Counted from the first letter of the stretch, positions 1-8,494 are shown. The stretch is 25,166 bases of DNA from Chara braunii (GCA_003427395.1 BFEA01000391.1:471679-496844); one strand, 5' to 3'. Made by a program: numbers and translations. The notes: generated by a model not told the origin, from the letters alone.

Positions 1-78
<78 letters not shown>
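1..78. repeat. (GA)n microsatellite
   Basis: An uninterrupted AG dinucleotide run opens the window and may extend beyond it. The plus strand is all purine, so the tract could form triplex DNA. No gene is associated with it. Confidence 0.98.
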
Positions 79-81
<3 letters not shown>

Positions 82-82
82 G

Positions 83-137
<55 letters not shown>
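83..137. repeat. (GT)n then (GA)n compound microsatellite
   Basis: After a short GGTAGGTGT spacer comes a (GT)n run to about 119, which switches directly to (GA)n up to about 137. Any open frame across it encodes only alternating residues and is not a gene. Confidence 0.95.
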
Positions 138-149
138 GGGCACACATGA

Positions 150-470
150 CTTGCACTTGTTGTGTATGTGAACATGACTTAGGCTTTCAGTGTGCTTGTG
201 TGGGCCTTACTTACACTCTGAGTGTGTGCATGGACCGTACTTTGGCTTGCAGTGTGTGTATGTGGACCTTCCTTAGGCTTTCAGTGTGTGTCTTTGTGTA
301 CTTGACTTAGGCTTTCAGTGTGTGTGTGGACGCTTTCAGTCTGGGTTTGCTGCATGTCAACCTCACTTTGCCTTTCGGTGCCCGTGTGGACGTTAATTTG
401 GCTTTCAATGTACCTGACTCAGGCTTTGCATGTATGTGTGTGTGTGTGTGTGTGTGGATACAATGTGTGT
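150..470. repeat. Degenerate ~28-36 bp minisatellite (GGCTTTCAGTGTGTG-type)
   Basis: A block resembling GACTTAGGCTTTCAGTGTG followed by a variable GT-rich part and GGAC recurs roughly nine times, for example near 178, 240, 270, 307, 335, 366, 395 and 420. Unit length varies because the GT portion expands and contracts. The array ends in a fresh (GT)n run at about 433-456. Short open frames on both strands are by-products of the repeat. Confidence 0.75.
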
Positions 471-777
471 CCCGCGTTCCGATAATGCAGATCAACAAGT
501 CAATCACTCGTGTGTATGTGGCTGCGTGTGTGTGCGAGTATGGGTGTGGGTATCTCCACTCCTGAACCCCCGCGAACCCCCTGACCCCCTCCCACCCCCC
601 CCTCCCTAACTCTTTTATACATTGGGGGACCAGAAATACACACATGAACACACCGAGTGCCCACAAAATTGTTTTTGGCCAAAAAGCTCCGAGGTTCGTA
701 ACTCGGGTAGCCCTCATTTCGCACAAACGTTTTTTTTTTCTTTTTTTCTTTTTTTTTTTTTTTGGCCTTTTTCCGGT
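471..777. other. Non-coding interval with C-rich and poly-T tracts
   Basis: No credible gene is seen. The interval holds a C-rich stretch at about 566-606 and a T-rich run at 730-763 broken only by single Cs. The poly-T could be the complement of a poly-A tail from a minus-strand retroposed sequence, but no target-site duplication was found. Confidence 0.6.
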
Positions 778-814
778 TTATCCGGATTTTCGGATAAGGC
801 CGGATATTCCGGCC
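778..814. other. Two abutting perfect 7-bp inverted repeats
   Basis: TTATCCG (778-784) pairs with CGGATAA (791-797) around a 6-nt loop. The next base begins GGCCGGA (798-804), which pairs with TCCGGCC (808-814) around TAT. There is no spacer between the two hairpins. They lie between the poly-T tract and the 3' end of the retroelement protease remnant. The function is unknown; possibilities are a transposon terminus, a protein-binding site or chance. Confidence 0.7.
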
Positions 815-903
815 ACTTAATCCGGGTGGCACTGCTGTGCTACCCAGCTATTTTTATCCATGTTTTCTTGTTGAAAGTTTATTCGATCATAATTTCTACC
901 CTT

Positions 904-1683
904 TTACTCATTCCCTCCATCCGTGTGAAGGCCCCCTTTTCTGGCACTTTCCTCGAACGATGGTAACCATGTCGCTAGCTTCCCTTTTGGTGTGTCACCC
1001 CCTGTCCCAATGAGACGGAGCAATTTCCCACTTCCCGTCACTGGATCTTCTATGTCTACCATGTATGTCCCATCATGCATGTGCATTCCTATCATTTCCA
1101 CATTTGCGCACCCAGGTCTCCCAAGGATTATGTCGTGGTCCATTTCATCCATGACAGTCATCCGTTGGAACGACTAAATTGACTCCCTAACTCCGGTTTT
1201 GGCTGCAAACTTAGTAATATAACCGGATAAAGGAATTTCCCCACCTGCTCCGTGGATGCTTCCAGTTGTCTCCTTGTTTACTAGGCATCCCGTAATCTTT
1301 GCGAAATCCTTCATAATGAGCGTGATCTCAGCCCCTCCGTCTACCAGTGCATCGGTGTGGTGGCTTCCAATCTAGACTTTCAACTTGCCCATCAGCAGCG
1401 CATGAAAACTAAGCTTCGTTCGGTGTGGTGCCCTCATAATTTCGCCACCTTCGCGGTCTGTTAGGCTTAGCCAGATGTCTGCGAAGGCCTTCTCTAGGTC
1501 TTCCAGGTCCTCGAGAATCCTTTTGAGGTTAGCCACTTCTCGCGGTGCCTCCTCTTTCTTTTGTTCTTCCTGCAGTTTCGGTCCTTCTTTCATCTCTACT
1601 CTTCGCTTCGTCAGTAGCTGCCTAAGGCCTTTCAGGAGTTTAGGGCTTGCTTGTAGCATGGTTTGAAACGAGACCAACACCAT
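904..1683 (-). pseudogene. Retrotransposon aspartic protease remnant with N-terminal coiled-coil-like part
   Basis: One minus-strand frame from 1683 to 904 reads as a retroviral-type aspartic protease interrupted by two stops, at 1372-1374 and 1174-1176. The first section (1683-1375) is rich in Glu and Lys and looks coiled-coil-like (MVLVSF start, then KRRVEMKEG and LEDLEDLEK). After the first stop comes ALVDGGAEITLI, matching the protease active-site loop; the catalytic Asp is at 1339-1341, with Gly in the usual Thr/Ser position. After the second stop comes DHDIILGRPGC, matching the second conserved ILGRP motif, at about 1111-1128. In pepsin-like retroelement proteases this enzyme cuts Gag-Pol. 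Here it is certainly dead. No reverse transcriptase, RNase H or integrase follows; the sequence runs into poly-T and microsatellites, so the element is truncated in pol. Confidence 0.85.
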
Positions 1684-1700
1684 GGTCCCTTGCAGCTTGC

Positions 1701-1922
1701 TCAGGGTGTCATCCGGGTCAGGATGGGAATCTGATATCGGAATTTCTTTTTGACTGAGGTTGCTATGTCTATCGGGGTCTCTTCTCTAGGTTTTCCATAA
1801 ACCCTCTCTTGTTCATACGCCTCCGTTTCTTGTGGTGTTCCCAAGCCATCCCCTGCATCTTCCATAATTGTGTCATGTACGACCTTTTTTTCTGTTGTTC
1901 GCTGCCTGGTGGTCATGTTCAC
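1701..1922 (-). pseudogene. Gag-protease linker fragment
   Basis: A 73-codon minus-strand frame overlaps the gag stop by a few bases and ends at 1701. It opens on GTG, so the start is not reliable. The product is charged and hydrophilic (RQRTTEKKVV and later TSVKKKFRYQ) with no known domain. The protease frame lies in another phase: it can be read upstream of 1683 through 1740 and beyond. The two frames therefore overlap, consistent with one frameshift in a formerly continuous linker. No separate function is assigned. Confidence 0.6.
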
Positions 1923-3016
1923 CAGATCTCGGCCGTCATTTTATAAGCTAAAGTTGACATGCGGCCCGCGTCCCCGCACCTCTTCCCAAGCGAGTTCGCC
2001 ACAGGCTCAACTTCTATTGTGGCGACGTCGAGGTTGTTAAGTGCAAGTGTGGTCCATCGCATCCCTCCTGGGGAGTTCCAATTTTCTTTCTCTCCTTGGG
2101 GGCCTATGATTTCGCCTCGTAACGTCCTAGAGCACCTTTTGTACGCAATATCGTGGTTGAGCCTTGGACATGCTTGCAGGAAGTGTCTGAACAACGTACA
2201 GTATTTGCATTGTTTACTGGCCGGATCCCTTGTATTGAACCCTCGATTAGTTATTCCCGTGGGAGCCACAACTTCTTGTGGTGGTAGGGGTGGTCGAACC
2301 GCCTGGGTTTGCGTCACCTCGACTTGCATTACCATTAATGTATTATTTACCGTTTCGATCTTTCCATCTACCCCATGGACACGCTCATGCAGACTTTCTA
2401 TCCCTTTTTTTACCTTATCACTTGTCTTACCGGTTAAGTCTATGACCTCTCCTTCCTCCCGCAGGGTCAATGAGTCGGTTATGACCATCTTCTCAGCAGT
2501 GTCTGTCACGGTACTGAAATCGACGTCCCTTGTGTTTATAAACTTTGTGGTTTGTTGGTAGGCTGATAGGATCTTGTCTTTATCGAACTCAATGAATTGC
2601 CTAAGGAAGTAATTACTCATTATGAGGTCGGTTACCCCCATAATTCGCAATGTCACGAGGGTGAATTCCCTCAGGAAACCGTTGTACGTAGCAAAGTTGT
2701 TTCTTTGCACCGCAGCCAGCTCTGTCTCCGTAGCCATCTTCTCGGTTTCCAAGTATTTTCTCATCATTGCGTCCCGGACCTCTTTCCAAAATCTGTTGGT
2801 GGCGACGATGGTCATTATGTCCCTTCCTAGGTTCCGTGACACATGCTGTCCTAGGTGCTCCATCTTTTTTTCCTCACTCCATCTTAGTAGTTCCGCCAGG
2901 TTCTCGTAGTCTATCAGGAATTTCGTGATATTTGCTCCATCGAACGTCAGCTTCTTCTTGGCATCGGCCAAGTCCCCTTGATTTTTATTTAGCGCCCGCG
3001 TGAGGGAAGACACCAT
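1919..3016 (-). CDS. gag: Retrotransposon Gag polyprotein with CCHC zinc knuckle
   Basis: This 365-codon frame is the longest credible coding region in the window. Gag packages element RNA and builds the cytoplasmic virus-like particle. The middle (about residues 25-180) has the helical capsid-type pattern of plant Ty3/gypsy Gag proteins, with FLIDYENLAELLRW at 33-46 and FLREFTLVTLRI at 114-125. A proline-rich stretch (RPPLPP, 241-246) precedes a CX2CX4HX4C zinc knuckle with Cys270, Cys273, His278 and Cys283; the glycine usual inside such knuckles is absent. The frame stays open upstream to a stop at 3128-3130 without another Met, so the ATG at 3014-3016 is the first available start, though the ancestral Gag probably began further upstream. 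It ends at TGA 1919-1921, just before the linker fragment. The frame is intact, but the element is dead downstream. Confidence 0.88.
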   Translation of the reverse strand: MVSSLTRALNKNQGDLADAKKKLTFDGANITKFLIDYENLAELLRWSEEKKMEHLGQHVSRNLGRDIMTIVATNRFWKEVRDAMMRKYLETEKMATETELAAVQRNNFATYNGFLREFTLVTLRIMGVTDLIMSNYFLRQFIEFDKDKILSAYQQTTKFINTRDVDFSTVTDTAEKMVITDSLTLREEGEVIDLTGKTSDKVKKGIESLHERVHGVDGKIETVNNTLMVMQVEVTQTQAVRPPLPPQEVVAPTGITNRGFNTRDPASKQCKYCTLFRHFLQACPRLNHDIAYKRCSRTLRGEIIGPQGEKENWNSPGGMRWTTLALNNLDVATIEVEPVANSLGKRCGDAGRMSTLAYKMTAEIW

Positions 3017-3127
3017 TTTTCTAAGTCCCCCATCGGCTCCTCCTGTTCTATCGGTGGCGCCGGAGCCTTGTTCTTCCTTACCGGCTTCTACCCCTTCTCC
3101 AGCCTTTATCGTCCCTTTCGGGTCAAA
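3017..3127 (-). pseudogene. N-terminal extension of gag reading frame
   Basis: Reading 37 codons upstream of the gag Met in the same frame gives a hydrophilic Gly/Lys/Glu/Asp-rich segment (KAGEGVEAGKEEQGSG) before a TAG at 3128-3130. This suggests the ancestral Gag carried a longer disordered N-terminus that a nonsense mutation cut off. Confidence 0.6.
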
Positions 3128-3130
3128 CTA

Positions 3131-3780
3131 CCCTAGCACCCTCCCTCTTAAGCTCCAAAGTCCTTCGCACCTCCTTGCAATTATGGGTGAGGCTGCTGGT
3201 CGATTTGCCTTGTTGTCTATAGTAGGTGGGTTGGTAGCCTTTTTTGTCTCCCTTCCCAGAGACTCCGTTCTCTCCTTTCCTTTCTCTATCGGCGTCTCTC
3301 TGCGTTCTTCGGTCCTACCCTTTCTTCTTTATATGATATCGTCTCGACTTCCTCGTCCCGGATTTGTCCCTTGCTCTTCGCACAGCCTTTCTCCAGTGGA
3401 GTCCCCCTCACGCTCATTCATCATGTCTTTCATGAATTTGCTTTATATTATATCGTTCTTCTCTGTATTTCGGTTAATTTCTTTCGAGTGTCCGTTAGCC
3501 TCACCTTTTTTGACAGTGCGCCCTCCGATGCCCGTGGCATCGGGCTGCCTTTATCCCTACCCCCCTGGTTTCTTCAGTTCCTCGTTTGCTTCCGCCGACT
3601 TTTCATGGGCTTTCCCCGGTTGCAACTTCCTTCCTTCCTTCCTTCCCTCCTTCCGGATTCGTCGACTGTCGGTCTTGTATGGACCCGTCGTTCTATTCTT
3701 CATCCTTCTCTATGCCCTGACTCCCCTCGCTTCGTAGACCCCCTGCTTTCCTTTGTCGTCATCCTTTTTTAATCTTGCAC
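3131..3780 (-). pseudogene. Purine-rich Lys/Arg/Glu-rich remnant 5' of gag
   Basis: The plus strand is strongly pyrimidine-rich (many TCC, TTC and CTT triplets), so the minus strand is purine-rich. In minus frames it reads as Lys/Arg/Glu/Gly-rich stretches broken by repeated stops, for example RRIRKEGRKEGRK near 3640-3660. This matches a decayed, disordered gag N-terminal region or gag leader. A 245-codon plus-strand open frame here (3000-3737) is a by-product of the base bias: its Ser/Pro/Phe/Leu composition shows no domain. Confidence 0.5.
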
Positions 3781-4249
3781 ATAGGGGGGGGGAGAATTCC
3801 CAAAACGGTCGATTGTTCACAGTTATTAGGGTTTCCAGGCCCTAAGGCTTACTGTCGGTTTCATAGTCTCCCTATCTTTGGCATTTTAATATTTCTGTTT
3901 TTATGGTGGTCGTAACAGGTCTGCACTCCTTTCCCGGTTCGCGGGCTATCACTTGCCTTTCTTGTCGGAAAGCCCGCTGCTATGGGTCGGCGTTTTGACA
4001 CCACCGCGCATCGGCTCTAAAGTCGCGAGTCCATGGCGGGTGGGTCTCACTTTCGGAGATGACCTTTTGCCTTTCCAACCTTTGGACATCTCTAGCACCC
4101 TCGGTTGTAGCGACCATCCTAGTCCTTTTCCTGACGCACCCTTACATAGAGTAGGATTCCGGCTGCTATCTTCCGCCGATCGCTATTCTCGCCTTTGTTC
4201 AACAATTCATAGCTAGTATTCATATTTGGCCACCTTCCCTGGTCTTTTC
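3781..4249. other. No gene seen; possible element leader
   Basis: A short G run (3784-3792) next to GAATTC is followed by mixed-composition DNA. No recognisable coding sequence, tRNA or LTR terminus was found. I looked for a methionine-initiator primer-binding site on the minus strand and did not find one. Confidence 0.5.
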
Positions 4250-4456
4250 TCACTCCTGTTCCTCAGGGTCGTCTTGTTCGACGGGCTCTTCAAACAGGCT
4301 AGCGACCCCTGCCAGGTAGTTTTCTCCCATTCCTATTTCCCTAATAATTATTGGCTCATATTCTTCATAAGCCAGACGTGGCGTCCTGGATATCAACATT
4401 TCGATGAGTTCTAGCAATTCCCACATCCGATTCCCCCAAAACAGTCCGTGCTTCAC
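4250..4456 (-). pseudogene. Unknown repeat domain, copy IV (C-terminal part)
   Basis: This minus-strand fragment has no reliable start (the frame opens on GTG) and has a stop a few codons upstream. It contains GLFWGNRMWELLELIEML, then IIIREIGMGENYLAGVASLF, then an acidic tail (EEPVEQDDPEEQE). The same order of blocks occurs in the fragments at 5185-5655 and 6125-6448. The block G-[PL]-F, about 8 residues, E-[VL]-x-x-[ILV]-[LI], then about 20 residues, R-E-[VI], then Y-[IL]-x-x-V-x-x-LFE is common to them. I do not recognise the family. It lies in the same orientation as gag and 5' of it. Confidence 0.55.
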
Positions 4457-4765
4457 TTACACATCGTAAAACATTCCCGTCGTCTAAGGCTGGAAATGGT
4501 GAACCCAGATTAAGGTTGCATTCACCAGGTCCCTTGCCCTTGCGAGGCTCCCGAACACCAAGTCTATCGTAAAGTGGGGTACTCGACACCACAATCCCGC
4601 CATCGACATTCTAAACTCTCGCCATCCTCCTATTTCCACCCGAGTCCTCAACCCTACATTCCTTCTTCCTCAAATTTTTTGGCCTATTCGATTCAACGCT
4701 CTGGCCGCTCTCGGAAAGATTGGCAGCAGCCCATACCCTAGTGTCATCTCGGTCCCCAGCATGTG

Positions 4766-4981
4766 TCACCCAATCTCAAGTAGATACACGGTTCCAGTCA
4801 CCCTTAGGTCGGTGTACAGGTCATCTCCTGACCCTCGATTGAATCCCATGCCACTCCATAGGCATTCCACCATCATAAAGGCTTGGTTTCGCCCCGAGGT
4901 CACAATACGCCATTCTACATCGATCCCTCGAACTTCGTAGCTTCCTGGGAGCGACACTTCCCACCCGTTACCTCTCTCCAT
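4766..4981 (-). pseudogene. Unknown repeat domain, copy IV (N-terminal part)
   Basis: The fragment contains WEVSLPGSYEVRGIDVEWR, then MMVECLWSGMGF, then DDLYTDLRVTGTVYLLEIG before a stop. The same frame then continues with LGTEMTLGYGLLPIFPRAAR. It aligns by eye with the fragment at 5736-5990 (GMELVEDTVYLVVELEWR) and with the start of the frame at 5185-5655 (MLEGAWQLTW, then RDDVTAEVRTIVAGTLTL). I place it as the N-terminal half of the same repeated domain whose C-terminal half is at 4250-4456. No known function is assigned. Confidence 0.45.
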
Positions 4982-5184
4982 GGGTGGTCGCGGATGCGTG
5001 GGTCATCGGGACGTTCGGGTGTGCCTCATTGCCATCGCCGGTTGGCGGATTCCTACATGGTTCAAACAGAAAATAATTTTTATTCCTTCCATGATTCCGC
5101 ACATTGTTAGTTCTCCTCCTGCTTCCTACCCCATCCTTTCCACCACTCTTGTTTTTATTTTCCTTTTTATTGGGCTGCTTCCTC

Positions 5185-5655
5185 TTATGGTAGCTCGAAT
5201 AAATGATGGACGTCGTCTATGTAGGTCATTCCACGACTTACTTCGCACCTAATGACTCCCCACATAGTTTCATCACTTATTAGTGGGGTTCCTAGTCTAG
5301 TTGTCACAGCCGCACGCAAAACGCATAACACTTCGTATCTATGTTCTTCCTCAAACGGCCCTATCTCTAGAGAGGCCCGGCAGTATTCTTGATACACTGA
5401 TGTTTCTTCGAAGCTTAGCTTAGTTAGTGCAGCTACCACGTGCTCAAGTCGTTTTGTGCCTCCCATTCGACTCAGTAGAAAGGGCGGCAGACTCATTCGT
5501 ATGATTTCATTTGGCAGGGTAAGGGTTCCTGCCACGATGGTTCTTACTTCAGCCGTTACATCGTCCCGCTCCGGATCCGCGAATTCGAACCCCTCTCGCC
5601 AGGTTAGTTGCCAAGCCCCCTCAAGCATTCGCACGGGGTCTCCCCCGGATGCCAA
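5185..5655 (-). pseudogene. Unknown repeat domain, copy III (best preserved)
   Basis: This is the longest open fragment of the unknown family, 156 codons with no reliable ATG start. Blocks in order are MLEGAWQLTWREGFEF, VRTIVAGTLTLPNEIIRM, SRMGGTKRLEHVVAALTKL, YQEYCRASLEIGPFEEEHR, EVLCVLRAAV, then VIRCEVSRGMTYIDDVHHLF. It is alpha-helical looking, with no transmembrane segment or catalytic motif that I can name. The same blocks recur in copies I, II and IV on the same strand, with GPF motifs about 0.8-1.0 kb apart. It is probably part of a formerly long multi-domain protein encoded 5' of gag. Confidence 0.55.
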
Positions 5656-5735
5656 GGTGATTCCAAAGGTGCATCACCCTTCTTCCGACAGGTACAGCGA
5701 ATCCGTGGCATGTACGCGTTCCGGAAGATCCAAGT

Positions 5736-5990
5736 TCACCCCCCCCCGAATTCCCTTCTTGCACGCCATTCCAATTCCACCACTAGGTACACTGTATCTT
5801 CCACTAGCTCCATTCCCACCCAGTCCATTATCGGGTTGCTCACCCCATTCCTTGTCGGCATACTTGTTTCTACCCTGTTGTCTACCTCGTTTGGCGGCAG
5901 GATCTCACGGGGCCTGTTCTCCCAAAGCGTCATTCTTCGAGCCATCCTGCGGTGTCTCCCTTCGCACTTTCCTCCGGTCGACTGCTGCAT
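5736..5990 (-). pseudogene. Unknown repeat domain, N-terminal segment of copy III
   Basis: An 84-codon fragment begins very basic (GRHRRMARRM) and ends IMDWVGMELVEDTVYLVVEL followed by EWRARREFGGG and a stop. The last part resembles the IDVEWR block of copy IV. The next block of the same domain (5655 onward) is in another frame, implying a frameshift between 5656 and 5735. Confidence 0.4.
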
Positions 5991-6124
5991 CCACCGAAAG
6001 TTTGTGATGTCCTAGTTTAGCCCTCTCATCCTTTCATCAATAATCTTCCTCTTATTGTACACTTCACTCTTGGTGTTGACCCTCCCCCATACATACCTTG
6101 ATCCTCTTCTTATCTGCCCGCCAT

Positions 6125-6448
6125 CGGTGGTTCCTTCTGCTTAAGTGCCGACCACACGACTTCGAACAGTAGGAACACGTCGCCTATATACGAGGGGGTC
6201 GTTGCAACCTCGCGGCGAAGTATCGCGTCCTCAGTTCTCTCATCCTCCTTGATTCAGCCGTTCTTAATAACTCTCAGAATGTCGACGACCTCTTTTGCTT
6301 TATCCTCATAGAAGGGTCCTTCTTCCAACGAGATTTTATAGTAGGTGTCGGCCAGCGACGAAAAACCCAGTTTTACTGCGTCCAATGTTCCCGCCACCAC
6401 GAGGATGTGTTCGTACCCTCCTAACCAGTCCGCTACAAAATGCAGCAC
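6125..6448 (-). pseudogene. Unknown repeat domain, copy II
   Basis: Read through one stop (6254-6256), this frame gives ADWLGGYEHILVVAGTLDAV, then YKISLEEGPFYEDKAKEVVD, ILRVI, the stop, then EDAILRREVATTPSYIGDVF and LLFEVVWSALKQK. Block order and spacing match copies III and IV. Between EVVD and RREV there are 29 positions in copy II and the same number between the matching ELLE and IREI of copy IV. The stop and the lack of a start show it is decayed. Confidence 0.55.
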
Positions 6449-6602
6449 CCAAATCTAGACTAACTGGCTCGGCAGCCTGAGTTCCTCTCATCCTCCTATT
6501 ACGACCCTACTGCTTACGTCATCCTACCCTTCATTGGTGAATTCGTGGCCCATGTTGCTAGTCCGTCGCTCGACCTAATCTAAGATCCACATCGGGTTCT
6601 GT

Positions 6603-6956
6603 CTAGATGCTAGTGATACACAAAACATTTGTCAACCTTTCTTCGATAGGCAGACCGTCCCGAGGGATTCTACATTCCTTTTGGCGACGTTGTCCCATCC
6701 TTCTTCCTCTCGCGTCGGGTTTCATACCCTTTCTATCCTTTCTACCCACAGACGCGATCTCCTTTCCTGCCAGGTTGCAAGTCGTTCCCCTCCACTCATT
6801 TCTCGTCGGCAAGGTCATTTTTATTCCTCTTCCAAGCCTTTTTGGTTTCCACCCGTTAAACATCCGGTTGCTTAAACTTTGTTCCTGCTCCCGGTTCCAT
6901 TCCTCAAAAGTCGCATTGCTCAATTGCATCATTTGCCTCCTCATCGGTGAGATCAT
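6603..6956 (-). pseudogene. Basic linker fragment between domain copies I and II
   Basis: A 117-codon minus-strand frame, rich in Arg/Lys (GWKPKRLGRGIKM, RRMGQRRQKECRI), follows copy I after a frameshift near 6900. It has no recognised domain. A basic segment also precedes copy III (5990-5900), so the repeated unit may include a basic inter-domain linker. Confidence 0.4.
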
Positions 6957-7221
6957 CCTCTTCCTCGTACCACAGCTCCCTTAGCCCGTCCAGAATCATC
7001 TCCCCCATTGCTACATCCCTATGGATTATTTTCTAATGGACGGGGCTTAGGACAAACACCTCATCCGCGCTGAGACAGTTTAATATCTCGGCGAGTTCCC
7101 TTGCCCAATTCCCCTCGAAGGGCCCCATTTCGACCAATAGACGGAAGAAGTCATATTGGGCGCCTTGGTACAACCTAAGGTTCGTCATGGATAGACATAT
7201 CCGCTCGTCATGGACAGACAT
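6904..7221 (-). pseudogene. Unknown repeat domain, copy I (truncated at 5' end)
   Basis: The frame reads YDFFRLLVEMGPFEGNWARE, LAEILNCL, a stop at 7033-7035, then DVAMGEMILDGLRELWYEEE and a final TGA at 6904-6906. The GPF block and following helix match copies II-IV. The N-terminal half is missing: coding similarity stops at about 7200, where a 23-bp tandem duplication marks a junction with unrelated DNA. Confidence 0.5.
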
Positions 7222-7227
7222 ATCCGC
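7183..7227. repeat. 23-bp tandem duplication at a sequence junction
   Basis: CGTCATGGAYAGACATATCCGC occurs at 7183-7204 and again at 7206-7227 with one base difference (T/C). It lies where the coding-like minus-strand DNA gives way to G/A-rich non-coding DNA, as expected of a repair or insertion breakpoint. Confidence 0.85.
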
Positions 7228-7683
7228 ACCAGCCTACTCCAGGTCCCGAAGACCGTTGTCGGGACCGGTGGGTCCCGAGATAAGCCTTGCCCGTTGAGAG
7301 GCGGTATACCGCGGAATTGTGCACGACAGAGAAAACCGGAGGCAAGAAGGGTAAGAGGACTAAAGGCATTGGCACTAACACTTGGGGATTTAGAGGTTGT
7401 CTCGGGTCACCGGAGCCGCTGGACCAAGAAAAGGCTAGCGGGATGGCGAGCGGCAAGGAACCGCAAAAGGTGGGCAAAAACGGCACTTCCCTAGAAAAGG
7501 AGAAGGGCACCTCAACGAGAGAAGAGTTGGAAAAAATAGTAATTAAGAAGTCGGCGCCTGAGAAGGTAGCCGGGCCAAGAGGGTCACCGGGACGCAACGA
7601 CAGGAAGGCCAAGGGGCCATGGGCCAAGCAAAAAGTTACGGTCGGGAAGATCGGCACGCGGAACAAGAGGAAGACAAAGTGTT
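7228..7683. other. Purine-rich interval with short palindromes, no gene
   Basis: TCGGGACC (7259-7266) pairs with GGTCCCGA (7271-7278) around GGTG, and GCGGTATACCGC (7301-7312) is a perfect palindrome. The remainder is Lys/Gly/Arg-coding low-complexity purine-rich DNA. A 160-codon plus-strand open frame (7287-7769) runs into the minisatellite that follows and has no recognisable domain, so I do not call it a gene. Confidence 0.6.
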
Positions 7684-7850
7684 GGGGACCACTGGTGGGA
7701 CAAAGTGTCGGGGACCATCGGCGGAGCAAAGTGTCGGGGACCACTAGTGGGACTAGTACCGGGGACTAGTGCGGGACGAGTACCGACGGGACCACTAGCG
7801 GGATTAGTGGCGGGGACTAACGCGGGACAAGTGGCGGGGACGTGCGGCGC
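7684..7850. repeat. 25-bp minisatellite (GGGGACCACTAGTGGGAC unit)
   Basis: Units start near 7684, 7710, 7736, 7761, 7786, 7812 and 7836, giving about 6.5 copies with a period of 24-26 bp. The core GGGGACCACTAGTGGGAC is followed by a variable AGTGNC. Several units carry a palindrome around ACTAGT. Related GGACTAGTG words reappear near 8497, 9248 and 9396. Confidence 0.8.
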
Positions 7851-8120
7851 CCCAAGAAAAAAATTATGGCGCACCGTGAGATGCAAATAATTAAAGTCAT
7901 AATGAATCTGGTCACAAATGCATCCCCTAGGTGGCCGTTTTTGGTTATTAGTGCCCTTTTGACTTTTCCTTTTCTTTTCCTTTTTTTCTTTTATTTTTCT
8001 TTTTTTTTCTTTTCCCTCCACTTGTGGACAGTAGGGACTTGCTAGTCCCTACTTGCTGCAGTCCCTACTGACGGCCAACTCACTCGTCCTCTCTCACCTC
8101 CCATTTTTCTATTTTTTTTN

Positions 8121-8157
<37 letters not shown>

Positions 8158-8185
8158 CTCTTTTTCTTTTTGCATACCAAGTGTC
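7851..8185. other. Pyrimidine tracts and a bistable inverted repeat, no gene
   Basis: T/C-rich DNA at 7963-8020 and an almost pure T run at about 8111-8157 (one N at 8120) flank an inverted repeat. AGTAGGGACT (8030-8039) can pair with AGTCCCTACT at 8044-8053 (loop TGCT) or, one base longer, with AGTCCCTACTG at 8060-8070. No coding sequence is seen. Confidence 0.65.
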
Positions 8186-8246
8186 AACTAGTTGTTAAGG
8201 TCCTTTTCTAGGCTTCTCCTCTTTGACCCTTCCCATGCTCAAAGGT

Positions 8247-8268
8247 CAGTCCGTTATTTCTTGGACTG
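8247..8268. repeat. Inverted repeat, CAGTCC family with 8-nt spacer
   Basis: CAGTCC (8247-8252) and GGACTG (8263-8268), plus a G-T wobble pair, enclose TTATTTCT. That loop is the exact reverse complement of the loop at 8913-8920, so this is an inverted relative of that copy. Confidence 0.75.
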
Positions 8269-8408
8269 CACCTGTGGTCTTTCTATGCCCATGAGAGTCT
8301 CCATTTGCCTCTATTTCTCCCAAACGGTAGACCCTCATGCTCCGATTTTCTGCCGGAGGCTTATTTTTCCCATGGAGTCCCTTTTGACTCCATTTTCTTG
8401 GGGGAGGT

Positions 8409-8430
8409 CAATCCGAGATTTTTCGAATTG
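8409..8430. repeat. Inverted repeat, divergent CAATCCG member with 8-nt spacer
   Basis: CAATCCG (8409-8415) and CGAATTG (8424-8430) pair with one mismatch around AGATTTTT. Spacer length and core match the other members. Confidence 0.55.
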
Positions 8431-8494
8431 CTCCAACGCCTCCACCTCCATGTGTCTTTACTTTTTATTTTTCTCTTGGCCTTCTCGCTTGCTC

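Noticed and set aside
3000-3737. 245-codon plus-strand open frame
   Set aside because: It lies opposite purine-rich minus-strand coding remnants, has a biased Ser/Pro/Leu/Phe composition and shows no domain; it is explained by pyrimidine bias.
7287-7769. 160-codon Lys/Gly-rich frame
   Set aside because: It runs through low-complexity purine DNA into a 25-bp minisatellite. There is no domain and no plausible gene structure.
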